A stretch of DNA of 64,000 bases from Peptidiphaga gingivicola. Its GTDB lineage: Bacteria > Actinomycetota > Actinomycetes > Actinomycetales > Actinomycetaceae. A program made the position numbers and the translations under genes. The notes below the pieces were generated by a model. That model made no database searches. It was not told the DNA's origin and worked only from the letters and a program-made list of their open reading frames with translations. The stretch is taken from assembly GCF_001652275.1 (NCBI RefSeq), contig NZ_LVZK01000002.1, positions 62,001 through 126,000 on the forward strand, in the 5' to 3' direction. Below are positions 1 to 7,935 of this stretch, in pieces (within the stretch, counting starts at the first letter, position 1; each line of letters starts with the position of its first letter).

Positions 1-2
1 TC

Positions 3-668
3 GAGATTCGCACAAGCGGGACTCCCGACGTCGCCGTCGTCACCGGCTCGCGCCTCATCGATCCGAGCGCAACCGGCGATCTGTGCGGGCGAGGCGTCCC
101 CCACCTCCTCGCGTGGGTCGAGGAGGTCGATGCCTGCATCGGTCCGCTGGTCGAACCGGGCGAGAACGCCTGCGCCGGCTGCGTGTACGAAGCGCGGTGC
201 GAAGCCGATCCGGCCTGGGTCAACCTCGCGCCCCAGGCCGTTTTCGCCAAGCCGATCGTCGCCCCGACGAATGTCAGGAACCTTGCTTGCGATCTGGCCG
301 TCCGCTGCATCTTGGGCTTTCTAGCGGGCGACGGCAACAGTCTGCGAGAGGCTCAGTGGAGGGTGCCTCGCGGCACGGCGGCGCCCCGCCAAGTGGCCGT
401 CGTCGCGCACCCGGCGTGCCCGTGCAGCGCGCACTCCCTTCTCCTGGGCAAGATCGACAAAACAGACGGCGAATCCGATTTCGAGGCGAACGGCGTCGGA
501 GCGAATGCAGAGCGCAGCGTCAAGGCGAGTTCCAGGTCCTGCTTCGAGGCGGCTGCCGCGGCCAACGGGGAGGCGGGGCCGGCGCCCAACGCCTCGGGCG
601 CCTCACCGACCGGAACCCGATTGGGCGACGACCCCGAGGATCTCCTCCCCCCATTCGGCGAGTTTTGA
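3..668 (+). CDS. ThiF-family / TOMM leader-peptide-binding-like protein, 3' part
   Basis: The frame is open from the left edge, so the start lies outside the window and about 221 codons remain. The visible part has a C-A-G-C pair followed by a D-P-A-W motif and, near residue 145, an H-P-x-C-x-C motif. These cysteines fit the zinc-binding C-terminal part of actinobacterial ThiF-like adenylyltransferases, often annotated as TOMM precursor leader-peptide-binding or cyclodehydratase-like proteins. The adenylation domain itself is not in view, so its activity cannot be judged. No RiPP precursor or dehydrogenase is visible nearby. The last 66 bp overlap the 3' end of the convergent helicase gene. 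The family call rests on cysteine pattern and the common position beside uvrD2, so it is moderate. Confidence 0.6.
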   Translation, partial: EIRTSGTPDVAVVTGSRLIDPSATGDLCGRGVPHLLAWVEEVDACIGPLVEPGENACAGCVYEARCEADPAWVNLAPQAVFAKPIVAPTNVRNLACDLAVRCILGFLAGDGNSLREAQWRVPRGTAAPRQVAVVAHPACPCSAHSLLLGKIDKTDGESDFEANGVGANAERSVKASSRSCFEAAAAANGEAGPAPNASGASPTGTRLGDDPEDLLPPFGEF

Positions 669-2606
669 GGCGCCTATGCCCCGGATCTTCCCCAACTGGG
701 CGAGCGTCGCGGGTTTGGCGACGGCGACGGCGCGAAGCGTCGAATCGTGGAGGATGACGTATGCGGGTTTGTCTATGCGCCGCGATGCCTCGAGCCTCCA
801 TTCGACGAGCGCTTCGAAAAGAGGAACGTCGTCTTCATGTTCGGCCGCGAATTGTCGCGCCGCTGCCGCTTTGCGCTCCCTGTAGCTCGTCGCGCGGGAA
901 ACGGGCTCGCTTGGCCGGGGCCACGTCCCCTGCAGAAAACGCGACATTTTCCGGGCGGATCGCTGCCCGTTGCCCTTGGCGTAGGAAATCTGGAGGCACT
1001 GCTTGGCGCGTGTGATGCCCACATACATGAGACGCCGCTCTTCGTCTATCGCATCCTCGCCCTTGGCCAGGGAAATTGGCATGAGGCCCTCGCTCATGCC
1101 CACCAGAAAGACGGCGTGCCACTCGAGGCCCTTCGCCGAGTGGAGGGAGGCGAGCGTCACTGAATCGGTCTCGGGCGCAGCCTGAATCTGCGCCCGTTCC
1201 TCAAGCTCGGCGACGAACTCGGCCATCCCCGCGCCGCGAGCCCGCTCCATTTCTTCGGCCATCTTGAGCAACGCGGCCAGCGCGGACCATCTTTCGCGCG
1301 CGGCGCCCGCGCCTTCCGGCGGCTGTTCGCGCCACCCGCGTTGCATGAGCACCGCCTTGACGTCGTCTGCAAGCGCCCCGCCAGCTTCCGCCCGGGCGGC
1401 TGCGCGCATGCCCACCATCGCTTCGCGCACTTCGCGCCTGGAAAAGAAACGCTCGGACCCGCGAATGGAGTAATCGACGCCGGCCCGCCCCAGGGCAGCC
1501 TCGAACTCTGCCGACTGGGCATTCGTCCGGTAGAGGACGGCGATGTCAGCGAGTCCCACTCCCTTTTCGCGCAGCTGGAGAATCTCGGCGGCCACGGCTT
1601 CGGCTTCTTCGACGTCGTCCCCGTACTCCTTGAAGACGACCGGAACCGACGAGGGCAGCTGCGAGACGAGCCTGACGGCGCCTTTCGAGGAGTCGGGCGC
1701 GATGACCTCGTTGGCGCACGCGACGATCTGGGGGCTGGAACGATAGTCCCGGATGAGCTCGAGAATCTGGGCACCCCGAAACTCTCGCGCAAAATCGGCC
1801 AGGTAACGGGAGGACGCCCCCGCGAAGGAGTAGATGGTCTGGGAGACGTCGCCCACCACGCACAGGTCGCGGCGCTCGCCCATCCACAGCTGCAGCAACC
1901 TGTGCTGGAGCGGGGAGACGTCCTGATACTCGTCGACGACGAAGTGACGGTACTGGTCGCGCACCATGCGGGCGACGTCGGGACGGTCGATGAGAATGCC
2001 GATGAGCAACAGCAGGACGTCCTCAAAGTCGATGACTCCCCGATTCTGTTTAACATCCTCGTAGGCCCGTATGAGCCGAGCGATTTCTTCTGCGGGATAG
2101 CCAGCGGCCTGATCCCGCTGAAGGCTCCGGGCCCGGTCTGGGTAATCGTCGGGGGTCACGAGGCTGACGCGCGACCATTCGATCTCGGAAGCCATGTCCC
2201 GCAACGAGACCGAATCGGTTGTCATGCCGAGCTGGCCGGCGGCCTGCGCAACCATGGAAAGCTTGTTCTCCGCGATCGGCGGGACGGCGCCGCCGATCGC
2301 CGTCCCCCAAAAATAACCGAGCTGACGCAGGGCCGCGGCATGAAAAGTGTGGGCCGACGCCCCGCGCACGCCGAGATCGCGCAGGCGCGAGCGCAGCTCC
2401 CCCGCAGCACGCGACGTAAACGTGAGGGCCATGACGTTTCGGGGGTCGAGGATCCCCGCCCGCGCGGCATATGCGATCCGGTACGTTATCGCGCGCGTCT
2501 TCCCCGTTCCGGCCCCCGCACGCACACACAGTGGAACTCCGAAGCGCGTGGCGACTTCACGCTGCTCCGGATCGAGGTGCTCGAGCAATTCGTCCGCCGA
2601 TTCCAT
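603..2606 (-). CDS. uvrD2: UvrD2-type superfamily 1 DNA helicase with HRDC domain
   Basis: ATP-dependent 3'-5' DNA helicase of the UvrD/PcrA family, 667 aa, likely acting in DNA repair. Near the N-terminus are the Q-motif (residues 12-16) and the Walker A motif A-G-A-G-T-G-K-T. Motif II reads V-V-D-E-Y-Q-D-V, and later motifs include L-Y-R-T-N-A-Q-S and the C-terminal V-G-I-T-R-A-K. The last ~75 residues form an HRDC-like helical domain with a K-I-R-G-I-G motif, which distinguishes UvrD2 from UvrD1/PcrA. Mycoredoxin lies divergently upstream, the same pairing as in mycobacteria. The ATG has no clear Shine-Dalgarno; an AGACTT box 5-6 nt upstream suggests a leaderless message. Confidence 0.93.
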   Translation of the reverse strand: MESADELLEHLDPEQREVATRFGVPLCVRAGAGTGKTRAITYRIAYAARAGILDPRNVMALTFTSRAAGELRSRLRDLGVRGASAHTFHAAALRQLGYFWGTAIGGAVPPIAENKLSMVAQAAGQLGMTTDSVSLRDMASEIEWSRVSLVTPDDYPDRARSLQRDQAAGYPAEEIARLIRAYEDVKQNRGVIDFEDVLLLLIGILIDRPDVARMVRDQYRHFVVDEYQDVSPLQHRLLQLWMGERRDLCVVGDVSQTIYSFAGASSRYLADFAREFRGAQILELIRDYRSSPQIVACANEVIAPDSSKGAVRLVSQLPSSVPVVFKEYGDDVEEAEAVAAEILQLREKGVGLADIAVLYRTNAQSAEFEAALGRAGVDYSIRGSERFFSRREVREAMVGMRAAARAEAGGALADDVKAVLMQRGWREQPPEGAGAARERWSALAALLKMAEEMERARGAGMAEFVAELEERAQIQAAPETDSVTLASLHSAKGLEWHAVFLVGMSEGLMPISLAKGEDAIDEERRLMYVGITRAKQCLQISYAKGNGQRSARKMSRFLQGTWPRPSEPVSRATSYRERKAAAARQFAAEHEDDVPLFEALVEWRLEASRRIDKPAYVILHDSTLRAVAVAKPATLAQLGKIRGIGASKLAEWGEEILGVVAQSGSGR

Positions 2607-2757
2607 GGTTTAAGTCTGGCACGTCCCTCCGACACTTTCCGGAACGGCAGTTTCCCCGGATCGCCGGCGTCGTCCATGATCGCCGACGTCGTCCATTCCC
2701 GTTCCCGCCGTTCGCGAACAAGAGCCCCGCAAGCGCGAAGCGGCGCGCAGACGGACC

Positions 2758-2763
2758 TAAACT
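2758..2763 (+). promoter_or_regulatory. -10 box of a leaderless promoter for mycoredoxin
   Basis: TAAACT ends 6 nt before the ATG at 2770 and no ribosome-binding site lies between. This geometry puts the transcription start at or next to the start codon, as is common for leaderless actinobacterial genes. No convincing -35 element was seen. Confidence 0.45.
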
Positions 2764-2769
2764 TGCGTC

Positions 2770-3012
2770 ATGGCACAATTCAAAATGTACACGACCACGT
2801 GGTGCGGCTACTGCAAGAACCTCAAGCGCCAATTGGACAAAGCGGGGATAGCCTACGACGAGGTCGACGTCGAAAAGGACCCTGCGGCAGCCGAGCGCGT
2901 CATGTCGTTCAACGGCGGGAACCGCACCGTTCCCACCCTCGAGTTCGAGGACGGCAGCGCGCTGACCAATCCGAGTCTGAGCCAGGTGGAGGCCAAGCTC
3001 GCGGAACTGTGA
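2770..3012 (+). CDS. mrx1: Mycoredoxin-1 (glutaredoxin-like thiol oxidoreductase)
   Basis: Small cytoplasmic thioredoxin-fold protein of 80 aa. The redox motif C-G-Y-C is at residues 13-16, and a cis-proline T-V-P-T motif follows near residue 55. Mycoredoxins use mycothiol as electron donor to reduce mycothiolated proteins and arsenate-reductase intermediates. The length, the T-T-W-C-G-Y-C context and the divergent uvrD2 neighbour match actinobacterial Mrx1. The gene stands alone; the next gene begins 79 bp downstream. Confidence 0.88.
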   Translation: MAQFKMYTTTWCGYCKNLKRQLDKAGIAYDEVDVEKDPAAAERVMSFNGGNRTVPTLEFEDGSALTNPSLSQVEAKLAEL

Positions 3013-3091
3013 GCCGACCGGCTCGAACCTTCGGCAATGCGGCGAGGGCTCGAGCCGAGACAAGCCGCGGGGAATTGAGACGGGGTGAGAC

Positions 3092-3691
3092 ATGGCCAGG
3101 CCTCGCAAACCCATCGAAGCCGGGCGGCGCGACAGGCTCATGCGGCAGGCTCGCGCGCACTTTGTGCACTGCGGATACACCGGAGCCTCGCTGAGCGAGA
3201 TCCTCTCCGCCGCCGAGTTTCCGCGCAGCTCCTTCTATTATTTCTTCGGCGGCAAGGCCGCCCTGTTCGAAGCGGCATTCTCCGACGGCCTGGCGCGCCT
3301 GGCCGAAAGGGTGCGAGTGCCCGACGTCGATTCGCTGGACGCAGAGTCGTTCTGGCCCTCGATTCTCGGGTTCCTCGACGATCTTGAAGAAGCCGGTGCA
3401 GACCAAGACATCTCGATGATCCCGCGCCTTTTCCACATGCCGGACGCTCCGGAATGCGCCGCCCGCGTCGATTTTGGCAGGGCGGCCAGGCAGTGGTGCG
3501 AGCGTGCTGTACGCACCGGGCGGGCGCTCGGCGTGCTCGATCGCGAAATCCCCGTGAGCCTTCACGTCGAGCTGGTGTGGAGCATCGCCATTGCGCTCGA
3601 CCGCTGGATGGCCTCGCAGGCCGCCGGCGCCGTTGACGGACGCGGGCTCAGCCGCATTCTCATGACGCGAGTGCTCGGGGCACCCTCATGA
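3092..3691 (+). CDS. TetR/AcrR-family transcriptional regulator
   Basis: 199-aa predicted repressor. The N-terminal helix-turn-helix spans about residues 12-58 and ends in the typical F-Y-Y-F-F-G-G-K-A-A-L-F segment; the rest is a helical ligand-binding domain without a recognisable ligand signature. The ATG at 3092 follows a GGGGTGAG ribosome-binding site at good spacing. No gene is tightly linked. The inverted repeat at 4344-4359, between the membrane-protein and oxidoreductase genes, is a candidate operator, but that link is inference. Confidence 0.85.
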   Translation: MARPRKPIEAGRRDRLMRQARAHFVHCGYTGASLSEILSAAEFPRSSFYYFFGGKAALFEAAFSDGLARLAERVRVPDVDSLDAESFWPSILGFLDDLEEAGADQDISMIPRLFHMPDAPECAARVDFGRAARQWCERAVRTGRALGVLDREIPVSLHVELVWSIAIALDRWMASQAAGAVDGRGLSRILMTRVLGAPS

Positions 3692-3852
3692 CGCGAGTGC
3701 TCGGCGACATGGCACGCAGGCTCGGCGCCATTGGGCCTATGCTCGGCGCCACCACGCCCATTGCGCGGCGCCATTAGGCCTATGCTCGGCGCCGCCGCTC
3801 CCATGTTCGGCTCTACTCAGCGCTGGCCCGGCTTCTATGACGCGAGCGCTCG
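3661..3852. repeat. Degenerate short intergenic repeats
   Basis: Two repeat families interleave here. An 18-bp unit beginning CATGACGCGAGTGCTCGG occurs at 3661-3678 and 3687-3704, with a variant at 3837-3852. A 27-bp unit beginning GGCGCCATTRGGCC occurs at 3724-3750 and 3767-3793. The array starts inside the last codons of the TetR gene and ends inside the 3' end of the convergent gene, so it shapes both C-termini. It resembles the other minisatellites of this window. Confidence 0.65.
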
Positions 3853-4281
3853 AGGCGCCGCGCTTCGGCGCAGACGGCGCCGGGCGAAGAGCAAGTGAAC
3901 TGCTGCGCCGCCGAAGGCGACGTCGATCGGGACGACCTGCGGAAGAGCCCGTCGCAAGATCAGCATGAAACTGCCGAGCATGGGAAGCGTCATCGCCAAG
4001 GCGGCGTCGGCGAGGCGGCTGTCGCGTTCAAGGAGAACGCATCCCGCGCTCGCCATCGCGACTGCGACGACGGTGTTGGCCTCCTCGGCGTGATCGCCCA
4101 GCCAGCGGGTGACGCCCTCTTCTGCATGCCCGCGATTGGCCTGCAGCGCCTGTGCCAAACGCCCAGGCGTGCTTTCTATGGCCGGAAAACACTTGCCGAC
4201 GCCGGCTGCGAGGTAGGCCGCCCCGAGCACCCGGCGACGCCGCAGCTCGCGCTCGGCCGCCGAACGATGTGCGTGATTCAT
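3835..4281 (-). CDS. Small DoxX-like integral membrane protein
   Basis: About 148 aa with roughly four hydrophobic segments, around residues 17-35, 68-88, 93-112 and 118-135, and a basic R-R-R-L-R-R C-terminus. The A-G-V-G-K-x-F-P motif in the first helix recalls small uncharacterised DoxX-like/DUF6041-type proteins. I chose the ATG at 4281 because a GAAAGGA site sits 7-8 nt upstream; a longer frame to 4353 would cross the palindrome at 4344-4359. No catalytic motif is visible and the function is unknown. Confidence 0.6.
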   Translation of the reverse strand: MNHAHRSAAERELRRRRVLGAAYLAAGVGKCFPAIESTPGRLAQALQANRGHAEEGVTRWLGDHAEEANTVVAVAMASAGCVLLERDSRLADAALAMTLPMLGSFMLILRRALPQVVPIDVAFGGAAVHLLFARRRLRRSAAPRALAS

Positions 4282-4343
4282 TGTCTCGATTCCTTTCTCT
4301 GCGCTGTTCTCTGTGCCGTCCCGATTTCCCTTCCCCAAATTCG

Positions 4344-4359
4344 TGGACAACATTGTCCA
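4344..4359. promoter_or_regulatory. Inverted repeat, candidate repressor operator
   Basis: TGGACAA and TTGTCCA face each other across a 2-nt spacer. The site lies between the leftward membrane-protein gene (start 4281) and the rightward oxidoreductase gene (4598). Size and symmetry fit a TetR-type operator, and a TetR gene lies nearby at 3092-3691. Confidence 0.45.
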
Positions 4360-4597
4360 TAAACGCTAGCATGGTTTCAGGCGCTCGCGCAGCCGTACTT
4401 CGACGAAGCCTGCGGGAAGCAACCGTTCAGCAAGCCCCTGGACCCCGCATTCCCGCAAGGGCCGGCCGTGATCGCTCGACACATCCCCGCCAGGCTCACT
4501 GGGACGGAACAAACAGTCAGACGGAACGAAACAGCGAGGCTGACGGGGCCGACTCAGCGACGCGAAAAACGAGCGCAAAGACGCGAAAGGAAGAACA

Positions 4598-5464
4598 ATG
4601 TCCACCGTTCTCGTTGCCGGAGCAACCGGCTACCTCGGCCGCCACATCGTCGAGGAGCTCCACCGCCGCGGCCGTCGCGTGCGAGCAGCCGTGCGCGATA
4701 GGGCGCGGGCCGAAAAGGAGGGGCCCTGGAAGTCGCCGTCGTTGGAGGGGCTCGTCGAAGAATGGGCCGTCGGCGACGTCGCCGACCCCGACTTCGCCAA
4801 AGACCTCGCAAAGGGCGCCGCCCAAGTCGTCTCGGCCCTGGGCGTGACGCGGCAGAAAGCCGACCCGTGGCAGATCGACAACCTCGCCAACCGCGCCATT
4901 CTCGCCTCCGCGCTTCGTCACGGCGCCGCCTCGTTCGCGTACGTCAACGTCCTTGGCGGAGAGAAATGCCCGGCCAAACTGACGCGGGCCAAAACCGCTT
5001 TCGCACGAGCCTTGGAACGAGCCGACGTCCTCTATCAGATCGTCAATCCGTCGGCGTACTTTTCCGACATGATGTCGGTTTTGAAGATGGCCAAGCGGGG
5101 CAAGGTGCACATATTCGACCCAGCCATCCGTCTCAACCCGATCCACGGGGCGGACCTCGCAGTTTGCATCTGCGACCTCATGGAAAAGGGCGAGAAGGGA
5201 TCGTGGGACGTCGGCGGACCCGACGTCTTCACATGGGACGAGTTGGCGCGAACAGCTCTTGCAGCCATGGAGAAACGGCCGCGCGTGGGCAAAATTCCGA
5301 CGTGGATCCTTCCGCCCGCGCTGGGGCTGACGTCGCTGTTCAGCAGACGCCTGGCGGACGCCGCGCGTTTCGCGACGTGGAACATGCTGCACGACTGCGT
5401 CGGGTCCGCAACCGGCGTTCGCCATCTTGCCGACTTTTATGCCGAGAACCGCGACCTCGTCTGA
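4598..5464 (+). CDS. NmrA-like / atypical short-chain NAD(P)-binding oxidoreductase
   Basis: 288-aa Rossmann-fold protein with the dinucleotide-binding motif G-A-T-G-Y-L-G at residues 8-14. It lacks a canonical S-Y-K catalytic triad, which places it with atypical SDRs (NmrA/SDR_a5-like) that act as NAD(P)-dependent reductases or redox sensors. A strong AAAGGAAG ribosome-binding site precedes the ATG. The substrate cannot be read from the sequence. The MarR gene is convergent downstream. Confidence 0.78.
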   Translation: MSTVLVAGATGYLGRHIVEELHRRGRRVRAAVRDRARAEKEGPWKSPSLEGLVEEWAVGDVADPDFAKDLAKGAAQVVSALGVTRQKADPWQIDNLANRAILASALRHGAASFAYVNVLGGEKCPAKLTRAKTAFARALERADVLYQIVNPSAYFSDMMSVLKMAKRGKVHIFDPAIRLNPIHGADLAVCICDLMEKGEKGSWDVGGPDVFTWDELARTALAAMEKRPRVGKIPTWILPPALGLTSLFSRRLADAARFATWNMLHDCVGSATGVRHLADFYAENRDLV

Positions 5465-5544
5465 GTTCGACCGCTCGGCGCGGCGACGTTCGACGCCGAC
5501 CCGGCTTGACGTGGGCCGCCTCCCGCCGTCGCCCAGGGCCAAGA

Positions 5545-6003
5545 TCAGTCTGCGGGCAACGAATCCCCTCTCTCCGTCAACGCCTCGACGCATGCGGACA
5601 GATCCTCCCGCAGGCGGGCGAGCCGATCGCCGTCAAAACCGGACGTCATCTGCCTTTCGATCCGGGCAACCTCCCCGGACGCGCGTTTGAGCAGTGCCTG
5701 CCCTTTCTCTGTAAGCCGGAGAGGCAATGCCCGCCCCTCAGGAGCGCGCTCCGCGCGTTCGGCCAACCCTCGATCGACGACGCCGCGAAGAAGCGAGCTC
5801 ATCGTCTGGCGCGCGACGAATGCGCCGCGCGCCAGATCGGAAGCGGAGGCTCCGGGATCCCTGTGGAGCAATTCAAGGCAGGCATACTGGGGCGCGGTCA
5901 GCCCCATCGGACGAAGCGCTTCGTCCATGCGAGCCCTCAGCGCAGTTTGCAGCTCTTTGAGTTTGTAACCGAGAAACTGCCTCGGATCGCCATTTTGAGT
6001 CAT
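5545..6003 (-). CDS. MarR-family transcriptional regulator
   Basis: 152-aa winged-helix regulator. The core A-P-Q-Y-A-C-L-E-L-L, the recognition region A-R-Q-T-M-S-S-L-L and the wing are at the expected places (about residues 33-100). It is divergent from the VOC gene, and the shared promoter region holds a 14-bp inverted repeat at 6129-6166. This is the usual layout for a MarR repressor that controls itself and a neighbouring detoxification gene. An AAGGGG ribosome-binding site precedes the ATG. Confidence 0.88.
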   Translation of the reverse strand: MTQNGDPRQFLGYKLKELQTALRARMDEALRPMGLTAPQYACLELLHRDPGASASDLARGAFVARQTMSSLLRGVVDRGLAERAERAPEGRALPLRLTEKGQALLKRASGEVARIERQMTSGFDGDRLARLREDLSACVEALTERGDSLPAD

Positions 6004-6128
6004 ACTCGAACCCCTTCTTGACCCACTTTCGAACCTCCCTCAAACCATTTTCAGCGCCTTCAACCGGTTTCGAGGGCCTGAAACGACTTCAGACTTCCAG
6101 CCGGCTTCGACCGCCCCTTGACCCATAG

Positions 6129-6171
6129 CAGTATTCTGACATACCCTTTTTAATGTCAGAATACTGACATT
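6129..6171. promoter_or_regulatory. Nested palindromic operator in the MarR/VOC promoter region
   Basis: CAGTATTCTGACAT (6129-6142) is repeated in inverted orientation at 6153-6166. The right arm also forms a tight palindrome, AATGTCAG-AATA-CTGACATT (6152-6171). The sites sit between the divergent marR-like and VOC genes and probably bind the MarR dimer. Confidence 0.65.
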
Positions 6172-6225
6172 GGGTTTGTGTCCACAAAACAGACGCATAA
6201 AACCGCCCATGAACAGAGGAGAAAC

Positions 6226-6597
6226 ATGACCGTCACAGGACCGGATTTCATCGCACTGCAGGTTCGCGACCTCGAACGCTCGGCGCGCTTCTACGAGACG
6301 AAGCTCGGGCTTCGCCGCACCCCCTCTTCACCGAAGGGCGCCGTCGTCTTTGCCACCGCACCGATCCCCTTCGCCGTCCGCGAGCCCCTGCCCGGCGTAG
6401 ACCTCGACCAAGCGGCCCCACGCCCCGGCCTTGGCGTTGCACTCTGGCTTCGCTGCGACGACGTACGCGAGCTGCACGGTTCGCTCACGGCGGCCGGAAC
6501 GCCGACCCTGAACGAACCGACCCTAGGCCCCTTTGGACCGACCTTCACCTTCCTTGACCCCGATGGGTACGCGGTGACGGTCCACGAAGACTCCTAA
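6226..6597 (+). CDS. VOC (glyoxalase/bleomycin-resistance/dioxygenase) family protein
   Basis: 123-aa vicinal-oxygen-chelate protein made of two beta-alpha-beta modules. The first begins F-I-A-L-Q-V-R-D-L-E-R-S-A-R-F-Y, and the second ends F-L-D-P-D-G-Y-A-V-T-V-H. Members act as small metalloenzymes or antibiotic-binding resistance proteins. The ATG at 6226 is chosen because AGAGGAGAAAC directly precedes it; an upstream in-frame GTG at 6178 has no such site. The divergent MarR gene and operator suggest induction by a small toxic molecule. Confidence 0.85.
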   Translation: MTVTGPDFIALQVRDLERSARFYETKLGLRRTPSSPKGAVVFATAPIPFAVREPLPGVDLDQAAPRPGLGVALWLRCDDVRELHGSLTAAGTPTLNEPTLGPFGPTFTFLDPDGYAVTVHEDS

Positions 6598-6622
6598 ACC
6601 CCGTCGCGTCGAAACCTTTCAC

Positions 6623-6653
6623 AGCCCCCGAGGCCCGGCCTCGGGGGCTTTTC
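6623..6653 (+). terminator. Rho-independent terminator of the VOC gene
   Basis: A 12-13 bp GC-rich stem (AGCCCCCGAGGC pairing with GCCTCGGGGGCT) with a very short loop is followed by TTTT. It lies 25 bp after the VOC stop codon. A second perfect 11-bp hairpin (6655-6680) follows directly. Confidence 0.85.
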
Positions 6654-6680
6654 CGCGTCCGCGAAGCCTTTCGCGGACGC

Positions 6681-7248
6681 CTCGCCCCACACCCTAATGC
6701 CTCGCCGCTGGAACGCTTCGCGGCCTCGAAAACCCCCAGACCCCAAAGAGCCACGACCGCCGCCTGCCGCAACGGAGGCCGCCCCGGCCGGATCGCATCC
6801 TTGCACCCAACCGACCGCAAGCAGGAAGCAAAGAAGCATGGGGCGACTATTTGAAGAAAAGTGAAACAGCCCACAGTAGAGTGTAAGTTCTTGCAACTAC
6901 CTCAACCGCATCGTAGGCTAAAGATCGTCGGGCAGATGAATCTCGTAACCGAGAATCATCGTCTACGTCAAAATACTTATAACTTCGATTCGCACAACTG
7001 AGAATCCGCGGATTTGCGCGGTTAAACCGCAATGGTTTGACGCAGCGAGCTCCGCTTTCACGCCTGCACTCAGTGCCGCAACGTCAACCGACCACAAGAG
7101 TCGATGACAGGCAAGCGGCCCTCATAACATACCTGTCCACTCGTCGTTTTGAGCGACATACCGTTCGAGCGGCATCCTACTTGAATTCGGTCCACAACGA
7201 AACCAATCCAGACCCGCGCACACCGCGCCACAACCCAAAGGAGAAACA
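6681..7248. other. Non-coding stretch ahead of the small accessory cluster
   Basis: I see no convincing gene in these 568 bp. The left part is GC-rich; from about 6840 to 7000 the sequence is AT-rich with TTGAAG- and TAGAGT-like elements that could be promoter parts at imperfect spacing. Short frames on either strand lack ribosome-binding sites and known features. The right end carries the AAAGGAG site of the gene at 7249. Confidence 0.5.
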
Positions 7249-7392
7249 ATGAGCGAAAACGAGAAGTACGACGACCTAGACGAATCCATCGGTCGGCTCA
7301 AGCGCGCAGCCATTGACGCATACGTCAGAGACAAAATAGGAGGCGGGGCGGAGTCATTCACCCGGAAAGCGAATGAGTATCAAAGGCAATGA
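7249..7392 (+). CDS. Small 47-aa hypothetical protein
   Basis: The ATG at 7249 follows a strong AAAGGAGAAACA ribosome-binding site. The 47-aa product is hydrophilic, acidic at the front (residues 2-13) and helical in prediction by eye, with no membrane segment and no motif I recognise. It ends 22 bp before the first of two paralogous membrane proteins, so the three are probably co-transcribed. It could be a regulator or partner of those proteins; nothing in the sequence decides this. Confidence 0.55.
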   Translation: MSENEKYDDLDESIGRLKRAAIDAYVRDKIGGGAESFTRKANEYQRQ

Positions 7393-7414
7393 CAAATAAT
7401 AGAAAGGAAGAGCG

Positions 7415-7858
7415 ATGACGAAACCCATATTCATCACCCTGCGCATCCTCATCGTCGCGCTGACCTTCTTCACCCTCAAATGGCTGTTCTTAAGCAGCCC
7501 GACCATAACCCTCAACGCCAGTGAGATCCACTGCAAGCCCGCGGGCTGGGACTATCTGAGAGAAGGCTATAACACGTCTGGTTTTTTCGACATAGACAAC
7601 TCCGAAGAAATGGATCAGTTCACGGCAACCAACAACATCGGGGGAGAATTGGCCGAGCAACGAAGAGCGCGCGACAAGGCCATCGAAGCATGCAGCCTCG
7701 CACGCGACAACCGCAGGCTCTACATGAACCTGACAGCGATCTTCGCCGCGACCGCCTTCGTCACACTCCCCAAGCCAACACAGAAGAAGCTTAACCTCAA
7801 CTTCTTGAAGTTAAAACGAAAGGATGACGAGCTCGTCACCATTCCCGAATCGCAGTAG
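7415..7858 (+). CDS. Uncharacterised membrane protein, copy 1 of a tandem pair
   Basis: 147 aa with an N-terminal membrane segment (about residues 5-27), a central polar domain of ~75 residues with two cysteines (the I-H-C-K motif and E-A-C-S), and a second hydrophobic segment (about residues 106-122) before a Lys-rich tail. The central domain therefore probably faces outside. The next gene encodes a close paralogue, about three quarters identical by eye. An AGAAAGGA ribosome-binding site precedes the ATG. I do not recognise the family. Confidence 0.7.
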   Translation: MTKPIFITLRILIVALTFFTLKWLFLSSPTITLNASEIHCKPAGWDYLREGYNTSGFFDIDNSEEMDQFTATNNIGGELAEQRRARDKAIEACSLARDNRRLYMNLTAIFAATAFVTLPKPTQKKLNLNFLKLKRKDDELVTIPESQ

Positions 7859-7935
7859 AACTCAGCTCCGTCAATCAGCCACTCGCAAACCGGAACGGCC
7901 AGAGCACCAGCAGAAAGAAATAGAAAGGAATGGCA

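Noticed and set aside
1341-3194. 617-codon open frame on the plus strand over uvrD2 and mycoredoxin
   Set aside because: It is antisense to a complete helicase gene with all motifs, has no known domains, and runs through the promoter region and into other genes; a high-GC shadow frame.
6847-7252. Short frames of 61 and 71 codons in the region before the small cluster
   Set aside because: No ribosome-binding sites, no recognisable features, and the longer one overlaps the well-supported start at 7249.
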